This document shows, piece after piece, positions 34,478 through 42,958 of a DNA stretch of 64,000 nucleotides. Origin of the DNA: an uncultured Christensenella sp. Lineage in GTDB: Bacteria > Bacillota > Clostridia > Christensenellales > UBA3700. Both the position numbers and the translations under genes were made by a program. Numbering within the stretch: the first letter of the stretch is position 1; every line of letters starts with the position of its first letter. Location: contig CASERZ010000012.1 in NCBI GenBank assembly GCA_949290515.1, positions 16,138-80,137 on the forward strand, given 5' to 3'. The notes under the pieces were generated by a model. The model was not told the origin of the DNA. It searched no databases and saw only the letters and a list, made by a program, of their open reading frames with translations.

Positions 34478-34723
34478 ATGAATATGATTTCTTTGCTTGG
34501 TATTTCTCTCGATCTTACTCCGATGGATAAGACAAACGTGCTTAAGTCTCTTGAGATAATGTGGAAGGGCGTTCTCGCAATATTCATCACTATAGCGATC
34601 ATCCTTTTCGTATCCTGGGGAATCAACACGATATGCAACAAAGCCCGCGCCGCGGTTGAAAAGAAGAGAGCGGAGCAGCAGGCGAACAAACAGGACGGAA
34701 GCGGCGAAAACAAAGCCGAGTAA
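34478..34723 (+). CDS. Small single-pass membrane protein, OadG-like
   Basis: An 81-residue protein, ATG 34478 after GGAGGTGG, 13 bases behind the broken oadB. One membrane helix (about 28-50) is followed by a basic, Ala/Gln/Glu-rich tail. Size, topology and position match the gamma subunit of Na+-translocating decarboxylases, although the sequence is too short and variable to be sure. No alpha (carboxyltransferase) or biotin-carrier gene is in the window. Base usage is like oadB: two of the six clustered GATC sites are here. Confidence 0.6.
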   Translation: MNMISLLGISLDLTPMDKTNVLKSLEIMWKGVLAIFITIAIILFVSWGINTICNKARAAVEKKRAEQQANKQDGSGENKAE

Positions 34724-34744
34724 CGCTGTTTTATCAGAATTTCT

Positions 34745-34779
34745 AAAACGCGGAGCGTATAATGCGCCCCGCGTTTTTT
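34745..34779 (+). terminator. Intrinsic terminator
   Basis: AAAACGCGG-A-GCG / CGC-C-CCGCGTTTT followed by T's. Confidence 0.88.
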
Positions 34780-34850
34780 GCTTCTTTTTACGAGTAAAAA
34801 CTACGTTAAAAAACAGACGAAGTTTTTGCCGTTTTTTTGACTTAAATTCA

Positions 34851-34879
34851 TAGACAATATTTTTTATTCTTCTTATGAT
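34851..34879 (+). promoter_or_regulatory. Promoter of the former marR gene
   Basis: TAGACA, 17-base spacer, TATGAT. The first operator palindrome starts at the base after the -10. Confidence 0.65.
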
Positions 34880-34915
34880 GTTAGTAATCCTAACAAATAT
34901 GTTAGGAAACCTAAC
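34880..34915. promoter_or_regulatory. Two tandem MarR-type operators
   Basis: GTTAGTAATCCTAAC (34880-34894) and GTTAGGAAACCTAAC (34901-34915, perfect 6-3-6 palindrome). Their centres are 21 bases apart, two helical turns, so two dimers would bind the same face. They lie between the -10 and the marR start, the place expected for autorepression. Confidence 0.8.
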
Positions 34916-34933
34916 AAAAATCGGCGGTAAGAA

Positions 34934-35098
34934 ATGAGAAGAAATCTGGGGTATGAAATAAAGACGCTCGCGCGTATGATGAAACAATGCATTGACGCCA
35001 CAGAGTTTATGAAAACAAATAACAGACCAAAGAAAGTGCTAAACTACAAAACACCGGCAGACTTGTTTGAACAAGAATTGCAAAAGTGTTGCACTTAA
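34934..35098 (+). pseudogene. MarR N-terminus fused in frame to IS30 transposase C-terminus
   Basis: A 54-codon open frame. The first 24 residues (MRRNLGYEIKTLARMM and QCIDATE) look like the start of a MarR-family regulator, whose operators lie just upstream. From about 35006 the sequence switches to TNNRPKKVLNYKTPADLF, the C-terminal signature of IS30-family transposases, ending in CCT and a stop. The rest of both genes is missing. The fusion keeps the frame, so a short peptide could be made, but it has neither a DNA-binding wing nor a catalytic DDE core. Target of the lost repressor was probably the ABC exporter downstream. Confidence 0.75.
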
Positions 35099-35125
35099 CT
35101 TGACAATTCACTTATAGCCGACGGC
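35006..35125 (+). mobile_element. IS30-family insertion sequence remnant, right end
   Basis: Contains the last 30 codons of an IS30-like transposase and a following GTGTTGCACTTAACTTGAC stretch that resembles an IS30 terminal inverted repeat. The left end and most of the transposase have been deleted together with most of marR. Confidence 0.6.
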
Positions 35126-35315
35126 ATTATTTTTAGTCGCGTTGCGCGCTTTTCTCTTCGATATAAATACAACGTAATTTATTATGTATTTTGTTAATCG
35201 ATAAAAATCGCAAAAGTATTATGCGTTTTAATTTGAGAGATTAAAGCCGTTATAATTACATTGAAAGGCGATAATATATTATTATGTAAAATATGCCTTA
35301 TTTCACGCGCTTGCG

Positions 35316-35344
35316 TTGACTTACGTGCATACATATTATAAAAT
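35316..35344 (+). promoter_or_regulatory. Sigma-A promoter of the ABC exporter operon
   Basis: TTGACT, 17-base spacer, TAAAAT. The stretch 35126-35315 is AT-rich and holds nothing recognisable. Confidence 0.7.
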
Positions 35345-35379
35345 AAATCTATTAGCCGATTATTTATACGGAGATAAAA

Positions 35380-37119
35380 TTGAAGTTGATTTTTAAGTAT
35401 TACAAGAGATATGCTCATCTCATCATAGCCGCACTGGTCTTTCTGACGCTTGAAGCAATTTGCGAATTGCAATTGCCTAGCTATATGTCAGGTCTCGTTT
35501 CCGAGGGTATTGGACAGTCGGATATGGCTACTATATGGAGCTACGGCTGGCGTATGATTGTCATTACGATTATAGCTTGCGTATGTTCTGTTCTTGTAGG
35601 ATATTTTTCTGCTAAGGCAAGCGCGAGAATGTCCAGAGATATCCGCAGCGATATGTTTGCAAAAGTAATGAATTTTGCCAGCGAAGAATACAATAAATTT
35701 TCCGTAAGTTCTTTGATTACAAGATGCACCAACGATATTACGCAGATTCAGATGCTCACGTATATCTTCTTGAGAATGATTATGTTTGCGCCGATTATGG
35801 GTATAGGCGGTACGATAAAAGCCGTACAGTTTTCTTCGGGTATATCATCCCTTGCGTGGGTAATAGTGGGAGCGATTGCAATAGTTGTCGTATTGATTGT
35901 TATCGCGCTTACCATAGTTCAGCCCAAATATATGAAAATGCAAAAACAAATCGACAAGGTCAATCAGATAGCGGGCGATGAGTTAAACGGTATGCTAGTT
36001 ATCCGAGCTTTCAATACTCAGGAGCACGAAGAAAAGCGTTTTGACGATGCCAACAGGGATTTGACCCGTACCGCTTTGTTTACTACAAGACTTATGGCGA
36101 TACTGATGCCTGTAATGACTATTGTTATGAACGGCGTAATGATAGCAATAATATGGATATTTGCCGCTAAAGTAGACGATATCGCACAGATATCAAATAT
36201 GATGGCGTTTATGCAATATTCGCTTCATATCATAATGTCGTTTATGATGATTTCTATGATATTTATAGTACTTCCGAGAGCTATAGTCTCCATCAACCGC
36301 GTTGGGGAAGTGCTTTCTATGAAAATTTCCATTACCGACAAAGAAGACAAAACTCAGCCTACGGGCGCGAGATTCAAGGGCGATATCAAATTCGACAACG
36401 TAAGCTACAGCTACGGCGGAGGAGTGCCTGCAATAGAGAATATATCCTTTGAGGCAAAGAGCGGAGAAGTTACTGCGATTATAGGCAGTACGGGAAGCGG
36501 TAAATCTACGGTAATCAATCTTATACCCAGGCTTATGGACGTAAGTTCGGGAAGCGTTACGATAGACGGCGTGGACGTCAGGGATATAAATCTTAAGGAC
36601 TTAAGAAACAATATAGGTTTCGTACCACAGAAAAACACTCTCTTTTCGGGTACGGTGGCTTCTAATATAGGATACGGAAAAGAGGTTATCACGCAAGAAG
36701 AATTGCAAAAAGCGGCACGCATAGCGCAGGCACAAGAATTTATCGATGCTTCTCCCGACGGATACGACAGAGCAATCGCGCAAGGCGGCGACAATGTTTC
36801 GGGAGGACAGAAACAGCGACTTGCGATAGCGCGCGCTCTCAGCAAAAACGCGCCTATATATATCTTTGACGATTCTTTCTCCGCGCTTGACTTCAAGACT
36901 GACGCAAAGCTCAGAATGGCACTTCAGCAGGAGATGGACGATGCGACTGTAATCATAGTCGCGCAGAGAGTCGGCACAATAAAAAACGCCGACAGAATTA
37001 TAGTGCTCGACGACGGCAGGGTCGTCGGCAACGGAAAGCACGAAGAGTTGCTCAAGACTTGCAAGACATATCTCGATATTGCAAAATCGCAACTTTCGGA
37101 GGAGGAGCTGGGCTTATGA
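35380..37119 (+). CDS. ABC exporter half-transporter, degenerate-site subunit
   Basis: A 579-residue type IV ABC exporter: six-helix membrane domain (about 1-310) and ATPase domain (about 335-575). TTG start, 7 bases after GGAGA. Walker A is GSTGSGKST (near 370), the signature VSGGQ is intact (near 473), but Walker B is IFDDSFSALD, with Asp where the catalytic Glu should be. That is the hallmark of the BmrC/YheI-like member of a heterodimer, whose own site binds but does not hydrolyse ATP. The partner follows with ATGA overlap. Substrates of such pairs are drugs, peptides or lipids. The lost MarR upstream suggests it was once inducible and may now be constitutive. Confidence 0.93.
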   Translation: MKLIFKYYKRYAHLIIAALVFLTLEAICELQLPSYMSGLVSEGIGQSDMATIWSYGWRMIVITIIACVCSVLVGYFSAKASARMSRDIRSDMFAKVMNFASEEYNKFSVSSLITRCTNDITQIQMLTYIFLRMIMFAPIMGIGGTIKAVQFSSGISSLAWVIVGAIAIVVVLIVIALTIVQPKYMKMQKQIDKVNQIAGDELNGMLVIRAFNTQEHEEKRFDDANRDLTRTALFTTRLMAILMPVMTIVMNGVMIAIIWIFAAKVDDIAQISNMMAFMQYSLHIIMSFMMISMIFIVLPRAIVSINRVGEVLSMKISITDKEDKTQPTGARFKGDIKFDNVSYSYGGGVPAIENISFEAKSGEVTAIIGSTGSGKSTVINLIPRLMDVSSGSVTIDGVDVRDINLKDLRNNIGFVPQKNTLFSGTVASNIGYGKEVITQEELQKAARIAQAQEFIDASPDGYDRAIAQGGDNVSGGQKQRLAIARALSKNAPIYIFDDSFSALDFKTDAKLRMALQQEMDDATVIIVAQRVGTIKNADRIIVLDDGRVVGNGKHEELLKTCKTYLDIAKSQLSEEELGL

Positions 37120-39341
37120 GTAATGCTCCCCGACAGAGAATGCACGGACCTATGGGCGGAAGAGGCCGTATGCCTATGGGCGTAGAAAAAGCAAAAGACT
37201 TCAAGGGTACGGCAAAGAAACTTTTGAAGTATATGCGCAAGGACGTTGTAATAATGATAATAGCGTTCATACTTGCCATAGGCGGAGTAATCGCAACCAT
37301 TACGCTCCCCGATATCTTGGGCAACGCTACCGACACTCTGGTAGTCGGCGTAATGCAAAAGAGCGTATACAACAAAATAGTACCCTCGCTCAGATTTGAC
37401 GAAGAAACTCTTAAGGTGTTCGAAAGCGTAGGCAACGCGACCATAGGTGACGTCAAAAATCTTATAAGCAGTGAATGGACCGACCCGTCCAAACAGGAAA
37501 TCGTAGACGCTATCTCTGAGGAAAACAAAGAATTGATATTGTCTTTGCCCGAGGGATTGAACAACGTGCTTCTCAAAAAACTTGCCGAGGCATCACGCAA
37601 TGCCGCTACTTTAGGTGAGTATATGGATATTATAAACAATACTGCGATGCTCGACAGTATCCCCGAAAGTTACCGCGAGGCGGTGCGCGAAATATCTATG
37701 ACTCAAGCACCTAAAACCGATACTGACAAGATTGCGAATATTATGCTTAAACTCATAATTCTCGTTTTGGCAAGCGGCATAATGTCCTATGCTCAGGGAT
37801 TTTTGCTTTCGGGAGTATCGCAAAAGATATCATACCGTTTCAGAAAAGACCTCAACGAGAAGATTGACAAGTTGCCTTTGAAGTATTACGACAATACGAC
37901 TAACGGCGAAGTAATGAGCCTTATCACCAACGATATCGACACGATATCCACTTCGCTTAATCAAAGCCTTTCGCAGATGCTCACGTCGGTGACTACGGTT
38001 ATAGGCGTGCTGATAATGATGCTGAGAATATCTCCTCTTATGACGCTTATATCCATAGTAAGCGTACCTCTGTTGCTTATAGCGGCGGGACTTATCATCA
38101 AGAGGTCGCAAAAGTATTTCAAGCGTCAGCAACAGTACCTTGGACACGTCAACGGTCAGATAGAAGAAATGTTCTCGGGGCATAACGTTGTAAAACTTTT
38201 CAACGGCGAGGAGAAGAGCGTAGAAGAATTCAACAAGTACAATGACGAGTTGTACAAGTCGGTTTGGAGTTCGCAGTTTTTCTCGGGACTTATGCAGCCT
38301 TCTGCAAAAGCGGTAGGTAACCTCGGTTATGTGGCGGTATGTATTCTGGGCGGATATCTCGTAGTCAACGGCAATCTAGGTGTAGGTAATATTCAGTCTT
38401 TCGTGCAGTACGTAAGGCAATTCAATCAGCCTATTACTCAGCTTGCAAGCGTTGCCAATACCTTCCAGTCAACGATAGCGGCGGCAGAGAGAGTATTCGG
38501 ATTTTTGGAGCAGGAAGAAGAGAAAGAGAGCGGAAGCCTTACTTTGGAAGAAGTCAAAGGCGACGTAACTTTTGAAAACGTGAAATTCGGTTATTCTCCC
38601 GAAAAGATAATAATAAAGGACTTTACGAGCAAAGTCAAAAGAGGTCAACGCATCGCAATCGTAGGTCCGACGGGAGCGGGTAAAACCACGCTCGTAAAAC
38701 TCCTTATGAGATTTTACGATATCAATGACGGCAAGATTACCGTCGACGGTATAGATATCAAAGAATTTTCTCGCTCAGGATTGAGAGAGCATATCGGTAT
38801 GGTGTTGCAGGATACGTGGCTGTACAACGGTACCATAATGGAAAATATCCGTTACGGAAGGCTCGACGCTACCGACGAAGAGGTAATAGAAGCGGCTAAG
38901 ATGGCTTGCGCAGACCACTTTATCAACACTTTGCCCGAAGGATATAATTTTGTAATCAATGCCGACGCAGGAAATATATCTCAGGGACAAAAACAACTTT
39001 TGACGATAGCGAGAGCTATCCTTGCCGATTCCGAAATAATGATACTTGACGAAGCTACGAGCCTTGTGGATACACGTACGGAAATGCTTATACAACAGGC
39101 AATGAACACTCTGACGAAAGGCAGGACGAGTTTTGTTATCGCGCACAGACTGTCGACAATAAGAGACGCAGACAATATTCTCGTACTCAAAGACGGAGAT
39201 ATCGTAGAGCAAGGTACGCATACTCAATTACTGGAGAAGAACGGTTTTTATGCAGAGCTATACAATGCGCAGTTTTTGGGTATGAGTATAGACGATGTCG
39301 AAGAAGGTAAAAAGCAAAAGAATCAAGCTTGCGGGATATAA
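37116..39341 (+). CDS. ABC exporter half-transporter, catalytic subunit with large loop
   Basis: A 741-residue partner whose ATG overlaps the stop of the first subunit (ATGA) behind GGAGGAGG. A Met/Gly/Arg-rich N-terminal tail (1-40) precedes helix 1. Between helices 1 and 2 there is an extra, mostly helical, charged segment of about 130 residues (about 75-205), which should be outside the cell; ordinary subunits have a few residues there. The ATPase domain has GPTGAGKTT (near 521), signature ISQGQ (near 622, the usual variant of this class) and a canonical LDEATS with catalytic Glu (near 643). Together with the first subunit it forms one active and one degenerate ATP site, as in BmrCD and LmrCD. 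Confidence 0.92.
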   Translation: MSNAPRQRMHGPMGGRGRMPMGVEKAKDFKGTAKKLLKYMRKDVVIMIIAFILAIGGVIATITLPDILGNATDTLVVGVMQKSVYNKIVPSLRFDEETLKVFESVGNATIGDVKNLISSEWTDPSKQEIVDAISEENKELILSLPEGLNNVLLKKLAEASRNAATLGEYMDIINNTAMLDSIPESYREAVREISMTQAPKTDTDKIANIMLKLIILVLASGIMSYAQGFLLSGVSQKISYRFRKDLNEKIDKLPLKYYDNTTNGEVMSLITNDIDTISTSLNQSLSQMLTSVTTVIGVLIMMLRISPLMTLISIVSVPLLLIAAGLIIKRSQKYFKRQQQYLGHVNGQIEEMFSGHNVVKLFNGEEKSVEEFNKYNDELYKSVWSSQFFSGLMQPSAKAVGNLGYVAVCILGGYLVVNGNLGVGNIQSFVQYVRQFNQPITQLASVANTFQSTIAAAERVFGFLEQEEEKESGSLTLEEVKGDVTFENVKFGYSPEKIIIKDFTSKVKRGQRIAIVGPTGAGKTTLVKLLMRFYDINDGKITVDGIDIKEFSRSGLREHIGMVLQDTWLYNGTIMENIRYGRLDATDEEVIEAAKMACADHFINTLPEGYNFVINADAGNISQGQKQLLTIARAILADSEIMILDEATSLVDTRTEMLIQQAMNTLTKGRTSFVIAHRLSTIRDADNILVLKDGDIVEQGTHTQLLEKNGFYAELYNAQFLGMSIDDVEEGKKQKNQACGI

Positions 39342-39400
39342 GTTTTTTGTAATTAATTAAGGAAAAGTTAAGCTTTATCCCACAAACTTCACCGAAGGTA

Positions 39401-39429
39401 TTGATTTTAGTATTCAGAAATGCTATCAT
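39401..39429 (+). promoter_or_regulatory. Orphan promoter in the ABC/DUF4838 gap
   Basis: TTGATT, 17-base spacer, TATCAT preceded by TGC, nearly identical in form to the prs promoter. No reading frame follows; see the candidate RNA. Confidence 0.6.
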
Positions 39430-39435
39430 ATATAT

Positions 39436-39551
39436 GCGGACGAGAGTTGAGCTTAAGAATGCCAGACTTTCCAAGCCAAAGAGTTGACTGTTTCATAATG
39501 TACGACCTTTTATAAACTTTCCGGAAAACCGCCTCGATGAGGCGGTTTTCT
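39436..39551 (+). ncRNA. Candidate small RNA of about 115 nt
   Basis: The transcript expected from the promoter at 39401-39429 runs without an open frame to the strong hairpin at 39524-39550. Nothing else in 39342-39705 explains either signal, though the hairpin may also serve as terminator for the ABC operon. Confidence 0.4.
39524..39550 (+). terminator. Intrinsic terminator
   Basis: GAAAACCGCCTC / GAGGCGGTTTTC nearly perfect stem with a three-base loop; the T run is in the stem. Confidence 0.8.
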
Positions 39552-39669
39552 GGTTGTAAGGAAAAAATATAAAATCGCACAAGTCAAATGTATTAAAAGA
39601 CAAAAAGCGGTTGAAGGCTTTTTTCTATGCTTTAGAGAAAAAGGATTTTAAAAATATATAGCATAACTC

Positions 39670-39698
39670 TTGTATATCTTTGCGTAATTTGTTATAAT
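39670..39698 (+). promoter_or_regulatory. Promoter giving a leaderless DUF4838 mRNA
   Basis: TTGTAT, 17-base spacer, TATAAT with extended TGT. Seven bases past the -10 is 39705, one base before the ATG; there is no Shine-Dalgarno. Confidence 0.78.
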
Positions 39699-39705
39699 TA
39701 AATTT

Positions 39706-41715
39706 ATGAAAACCAAGGTGATAATCGTAGTATGTATAATTTTGGCGGTTGCGCTTGTAGGTGTACTCTCGCTGGCGGTAACCGTATCGGCTAAAGGATA
39801 CGAGCGTTTTACGGTATCGGATAAACTTACGTATGACGAAAATGCCGTAGCCGAGGCTATGGCGAAAGAAAAGGATTTATGTCTTGCAAAGGACGGCAAG
39901 AGCGATTATATAGCGATTTTCCCTTTTACCGCATCTCAGGCATTAGTCAACGACGTGCAGTATTTTGCCTATGTTTTCAATAAGATGACGGGTGCCGGCA
40001 TACGCGTGGTTTCCGACAAGGAAGCAAAAACGTTGCCTAAAGCCGCATTCGTTTTCGGAGATACCGATTTCAGCGCGGGAATTTCTAATGAAGGCGTAAA
40101 GGACGACGGGTACAGAGTATACAGCGAAGGCAACGTGATTTATGTCAAGGCGTTGGATGAAGCAGGTGTCAGAAACGGTATTTACGGTTTTCTTGAAGAT
40201 AAATTCGAAGTAATGTTTATAGAGGAAAATTACGATTATATTCCCTTTTTCCCTACAATTTATTTAGATAAATTAGACTATATCAGCAATCCCGACATGG
40301 CGTGGAGAAGAGTATATCAATACGAGATTTTGCAAAATCACTGGTACAGTCGATTGCGTCTTAACGGATTCCCCGAAAACGATTGGGGTAGATGGTGTCA
40401 CAGTGCATTCGATTACGTTTCTCCCGACTTGTATTTTGAAAGCAACCCCGAATATTTCGCTATGATAAACGGAGAAAGACAGGCTACGCAGCTTTGTTAT
40501 TCGTATTTTATCGACAACGAAGACGCGTTTGAAATCATAGCAACTTCGCTTTGGACTATGATGCAGGAAAAGCCCGACGCTAAGTATTGGGATTTTTCCG
40601 TTATGGACAACAATGACTACTGTCAGTGCGAAAAGTGCGCAAGCATACTCGAAAAGACGGGCAGTATGATGGGTACGGTGTTGCCTCTAGTCAACAAGCT
40701 GGCACAACGTTTTACCGACGTTAAGATATCCACTTTGGCGTATCTTTTCTGCAAGGAAGTTCCCGAGGGGATAGTTCCTCTGGACAACGTAAATATTGTA
40801 GTGGCTCCCATAGGTACCAGTCAGAATTATTCGCTAGCAAAGGGTACTAATTATTTCTCTTCCAACGGAAAAAGGATAATCGAGGAGTGGGGAAAGGTTG
40901 CGCCTAATCTGTTAGTATGGGACTATGTGGTCAATTTCAGCAATTTGTTGATGCCTTATCCTAATCTTGGAGTTCAGCAGTCAAATCTCGAATTTTATCT
41001 TGCCAACAACGTCGACGGCGTATATCATCAGGGCAACCGCGAGAAAGAAGGCGAGACGTCGCGTATGCGTTCGTATCTTTTGTCAAGACAGTTGTGGGAC
41101 AGCGATATTGACCTTGAGTCGCTTGCCGCAAAGTATGTGCAAGTAGCATATAAGGAAGCGGCGAAAGACGTAGCGGTATATATGGACAAGATTAGCGACA
41201 GAGTATACTTCTTGCCCGGCAATCTCGATTTGTATGACAGTGTATCCAAGCACAAGGTAGATTATCTTGCCGTAACGTCTCTAAATGAGTACGAAGGAAT
41301 TATCCGTTCGGCTATGAGTAAGGTTGAACCTGACAGCAAAGAGTATGAAAGGATAGAGCGCATATATATGAGCCTTATGTATACCCGCTGTATGGACAGC
41401 AGTCTCAACGTGGACAAAAAGACTGCGAGCGCACAGGAGTTTGTCAAACTCGCGGATAAGTACGGCGTAACGATGGTTGGCGAAACCGTAAGCCTCGAGG
41501 AATGGTACGCGCAATTCAATACGGAATATCTTGAAGATATCAAAGGTTACAGAATAGCATTGATAACAGTAAGCTCTGTTTTCCCTATGATATTGATAGG
41601 CTTTGCTCTTATGGTAGCAACAACCGGTGCGCTTAAAAAGAAAATCGTCATAGAAAATCTGAAAAAAGAGGCAGAACAAAATGATAAAGACGAAGACGAA
41701 ATACAGACACTTTAA
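39706..41715 (+). CDS. DUF4838 glycosidase-like protein, membrane-anchored at both ends
   Basis: A 669-residue protein of the DUF4838 family, related in fold to alpha-glucuronidases and hexosaminidases. An N-terminal signal-anchor (about 4-25), a beta domain with FNKMTGAGIRVVSDKEA and VRNGIYGFLEDKFEV (about 60-165), then the barrel with the family's FSVMDNNDYCQCEKC near 290-305 and WDYVVNFSNLLMPYPN near 405-420. A second membrane helix (about 620-645) and a short charged tail follow, so the catalytic part is held outside between two anchors, which is unusual. No activity has been proven for the family that I know of. The next gene overlaps its end by 35 bases. Confidence 0.88.
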   Translation: MKTKVIIVVCIILAVALVGVLSLAVTVSAKGYERFTVSDKLTYDENAVAEAMAKEKDLCLAKDGKSDYIAIFPFTASQALVNDVQYFAYVFNKMTGAGIRVVSDKEAKTLPKAAFVFGDTDFSAGISNEGVKDDGYRVYSEGNVIYVKALDEAGVRNGIYGFLEDKFEVMFIEENYDYIPFFPTIYLDKLDYISNPDMAWRRVYQYEILQNHWYSRLRLNGFPENDWGRWCHSAFDYVSPDLYFESNPEYFAMINGERQATQLCYSYFIDNEDAFEIIATSLWTMMQEKPDAKYWDFSVMDNNDYCQCEKCASILEKTGSMMGTVLPLVNKLAQRFTDVKISTLAYLFCKEVPEGIVPLDNVNIVVAPIGTSQNYSLAKGTNYFSSNGKRIIEEWGKVAPNLLVWDYVVNFSNLLMPYPNLGVQQSNLEFYLANNVDGVYHQGNREKEGETSRMRSYLLSRQLWDSDIDLESLAAKYVQVAYKEAAKDVAVYMDKISDRVYFLPGNLDLYDSVSKHKVDYLAVTSLNEYEGIIRSAMSKVEPDSKEYERIERIYMSLMYTRCMDSSLNVDKKTASAQEFVKLADKYGVTMVGETVSLEEWYAQFNTEYLEDIKGYRIALITVSSVFPMILIGFALMVATTGALKKKIVIENLKKEAEQNDKDEDEIQTL

Positions 41716-41893
41716 AGGTAAGGAGTATGAAGTGATTGCTATAGCTACTCACAGCGAAACTCTCGAAAAAATGGTCGTGTATCGCGCGTTATACGGAGAG
41801 GGAGGTATATGGGTAAGACCTCTTGAAATGTTTGAAGGTTACGTCGAAAGGGAGGGAAAGACTTTCAAAAGATTCGAAGAAATAACGGACTGA
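41681..41893 (+). CDS. DUF1653 domain protein
   Basis: A 70-residue protein that is the whole DUF1653 domain: YRHFKGKEYEVIAIATHSE, KMVVYRALYGEGGIWVRPLEMF. Very common in gut Clostridia as a stand-alone small protein, function unknown, probably an SH3-like barrel. Its first 35 bases overlap the end of the DUF4838 gene in another frame, with AGAGGC as Shine-Dalgarno, indicating translational coupling. Confidence 0.92.
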   Translation: MIKTKTKYRHFKGKEYEVIAIATHSETLEKMVVYRALYGEGGIWVRPLEMFEGYVEREGKTFKRFEEITD

Positions 41894-41921
41894 CAGAAAT
41901 TTATAACCTGTAATCTATTAA

Positions 41922-41951
41922 GGCAAAAGCTAAACAGCTTTTGCTTTTTTG
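41922..41951 (+). terminator. Intrinsic terminator
   Basis: GGCAAAAGCT AAAC AGCTTTTGC followed by T6. Confidence 0.88.
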
Positions 41952-42115
41952 TTATCATAAACCATCCGTTTTACGTGTAAAGAGTTGTTCTATTGAGTTA
42001 AGCAGTACAAACCGACGAAACACGCAAAAAGAGACTTATTGCGGTATGACAAAACCGCATAAAAGCAAAGGTATTTTTGACAAAATACGGCATATTATAT
42101 CTTGACGGAGGATAT

Positions 42116-42958
42116 ATGAAAACGTTGGGATATTATGACGGCAAGATAGACGAGCTGGAAAATATGAAGGTGCCTATGCTTGACAGAGCTTGTTACTTCG
42201 GTGACGGTATTTACGATGCAACTTATTCGCGTAATAAAAAAATTTTTGCTATAGATGAGCATATAGACAGATTTTATCACGGGTTAGAAAGGGTAAATAT
42301 CAAATTTTCGATGACTAAAAACAGACTAAGAGAATTGCTCTATGAATTGGTTGGCTATACGGACGATGACGAGCTTTTCGTATACTGGCAGGTTACAAGA
42401 GGAGAGGGGATAAGAGAGCATAGCTACAACGATGATATGACAGGTAAATTGTGGGTGATGCTCAAACCTCAGCCTATCGTCGATATGAGTCAAAAAATTA
42501 TTTTGGTAACGCACGAAGATATACGCTATACGCTATGCGATATCAAAACGCTCAATCTATTGCCCAACGTACTCTTTTCGCAATATGCAAAAGAGCGCGG
42601 CGCGCACGAATGTATTCTGCACAGGGGCAAAAGGGTAACGGAGTGTGCTCACTCCAACGTACATATAATAAAAGACGGCGAACTGTTAACGCCTCCCGCC
42701 GACAAATTTATTCTCAAAGGAGTTGCGCGCGAGCACTTGATAAAAGCTTGCAGCGCTTTGGGAATCGCAGTGAAAATACGGCCCTTCACGCTTGACGAAA
42801 TATACGGGGCAGAAGAGGTTATCGTAACTTCGTCAGGCTCGCTGTGCCTACAGGCGCAAAGCGTAGACGGAATTACTGTTGGAGGAAAACAACAGGCATT
42901 GATAAACGCTTTGCAGAGTTATTTGCTTGAAGAATTCAGGAGCGCGACAGAGAGATGA
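42116..42958 (+). CDS. dat: D-amino-acid aminotransferase (class IV)
   Basis: A 280-residue PLP enzyme; ATG 42116 follows GGAGG, and the longer frame is unsupported. N-terminal DRACYFGDGIYDATY, the EHIDRFYHGLERV helix, the PLP-lysine in CDIKTLNLLPNV and TECAHSNVHIIKDGEL plus ILKGVAREHL and VIVTSSG are all as in D-alanine transaminase (fold type IV). It interconverts D-alanine and D-glutamate for peptidoglycan. Branched-chain aminotransferase is excluded by length and by the EGIREH segment. It overlaps alr by ATGA, so both supply D-amino acids from one mRNA. Confidence 0.9.
   Translation: MKTLGYYDGKIDELENMKVPMLDRACYFGDGIYDATYSRNKKIFAIDEHIDRFYHGLERVNIKFSMTKNRLRELLYELVGYTDDDELFVYWQVTRGEGIREHSYNDDMTGKLWVMLKPQPIVDMSQKIILVTHEDIRYTLCDIKTLNLLPNVLFSQYAKERGAHECILHRGKRVTECAHSNVHIIKDGELLTPPADKFILKGVAREHLIKACSALGIAVKIRPFTLDEIYGAEEVIVTSSGSLCLQAQSVDGITVGGKQQALINALQSYLLEEFRSATER

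Noticed and set aside
42077..42105. Promoter for dat from the TTGACA at 42077
   Set aside because: No -10 hexamer lies at 16-18 bases; candidates are only 10 or 13 bases away.
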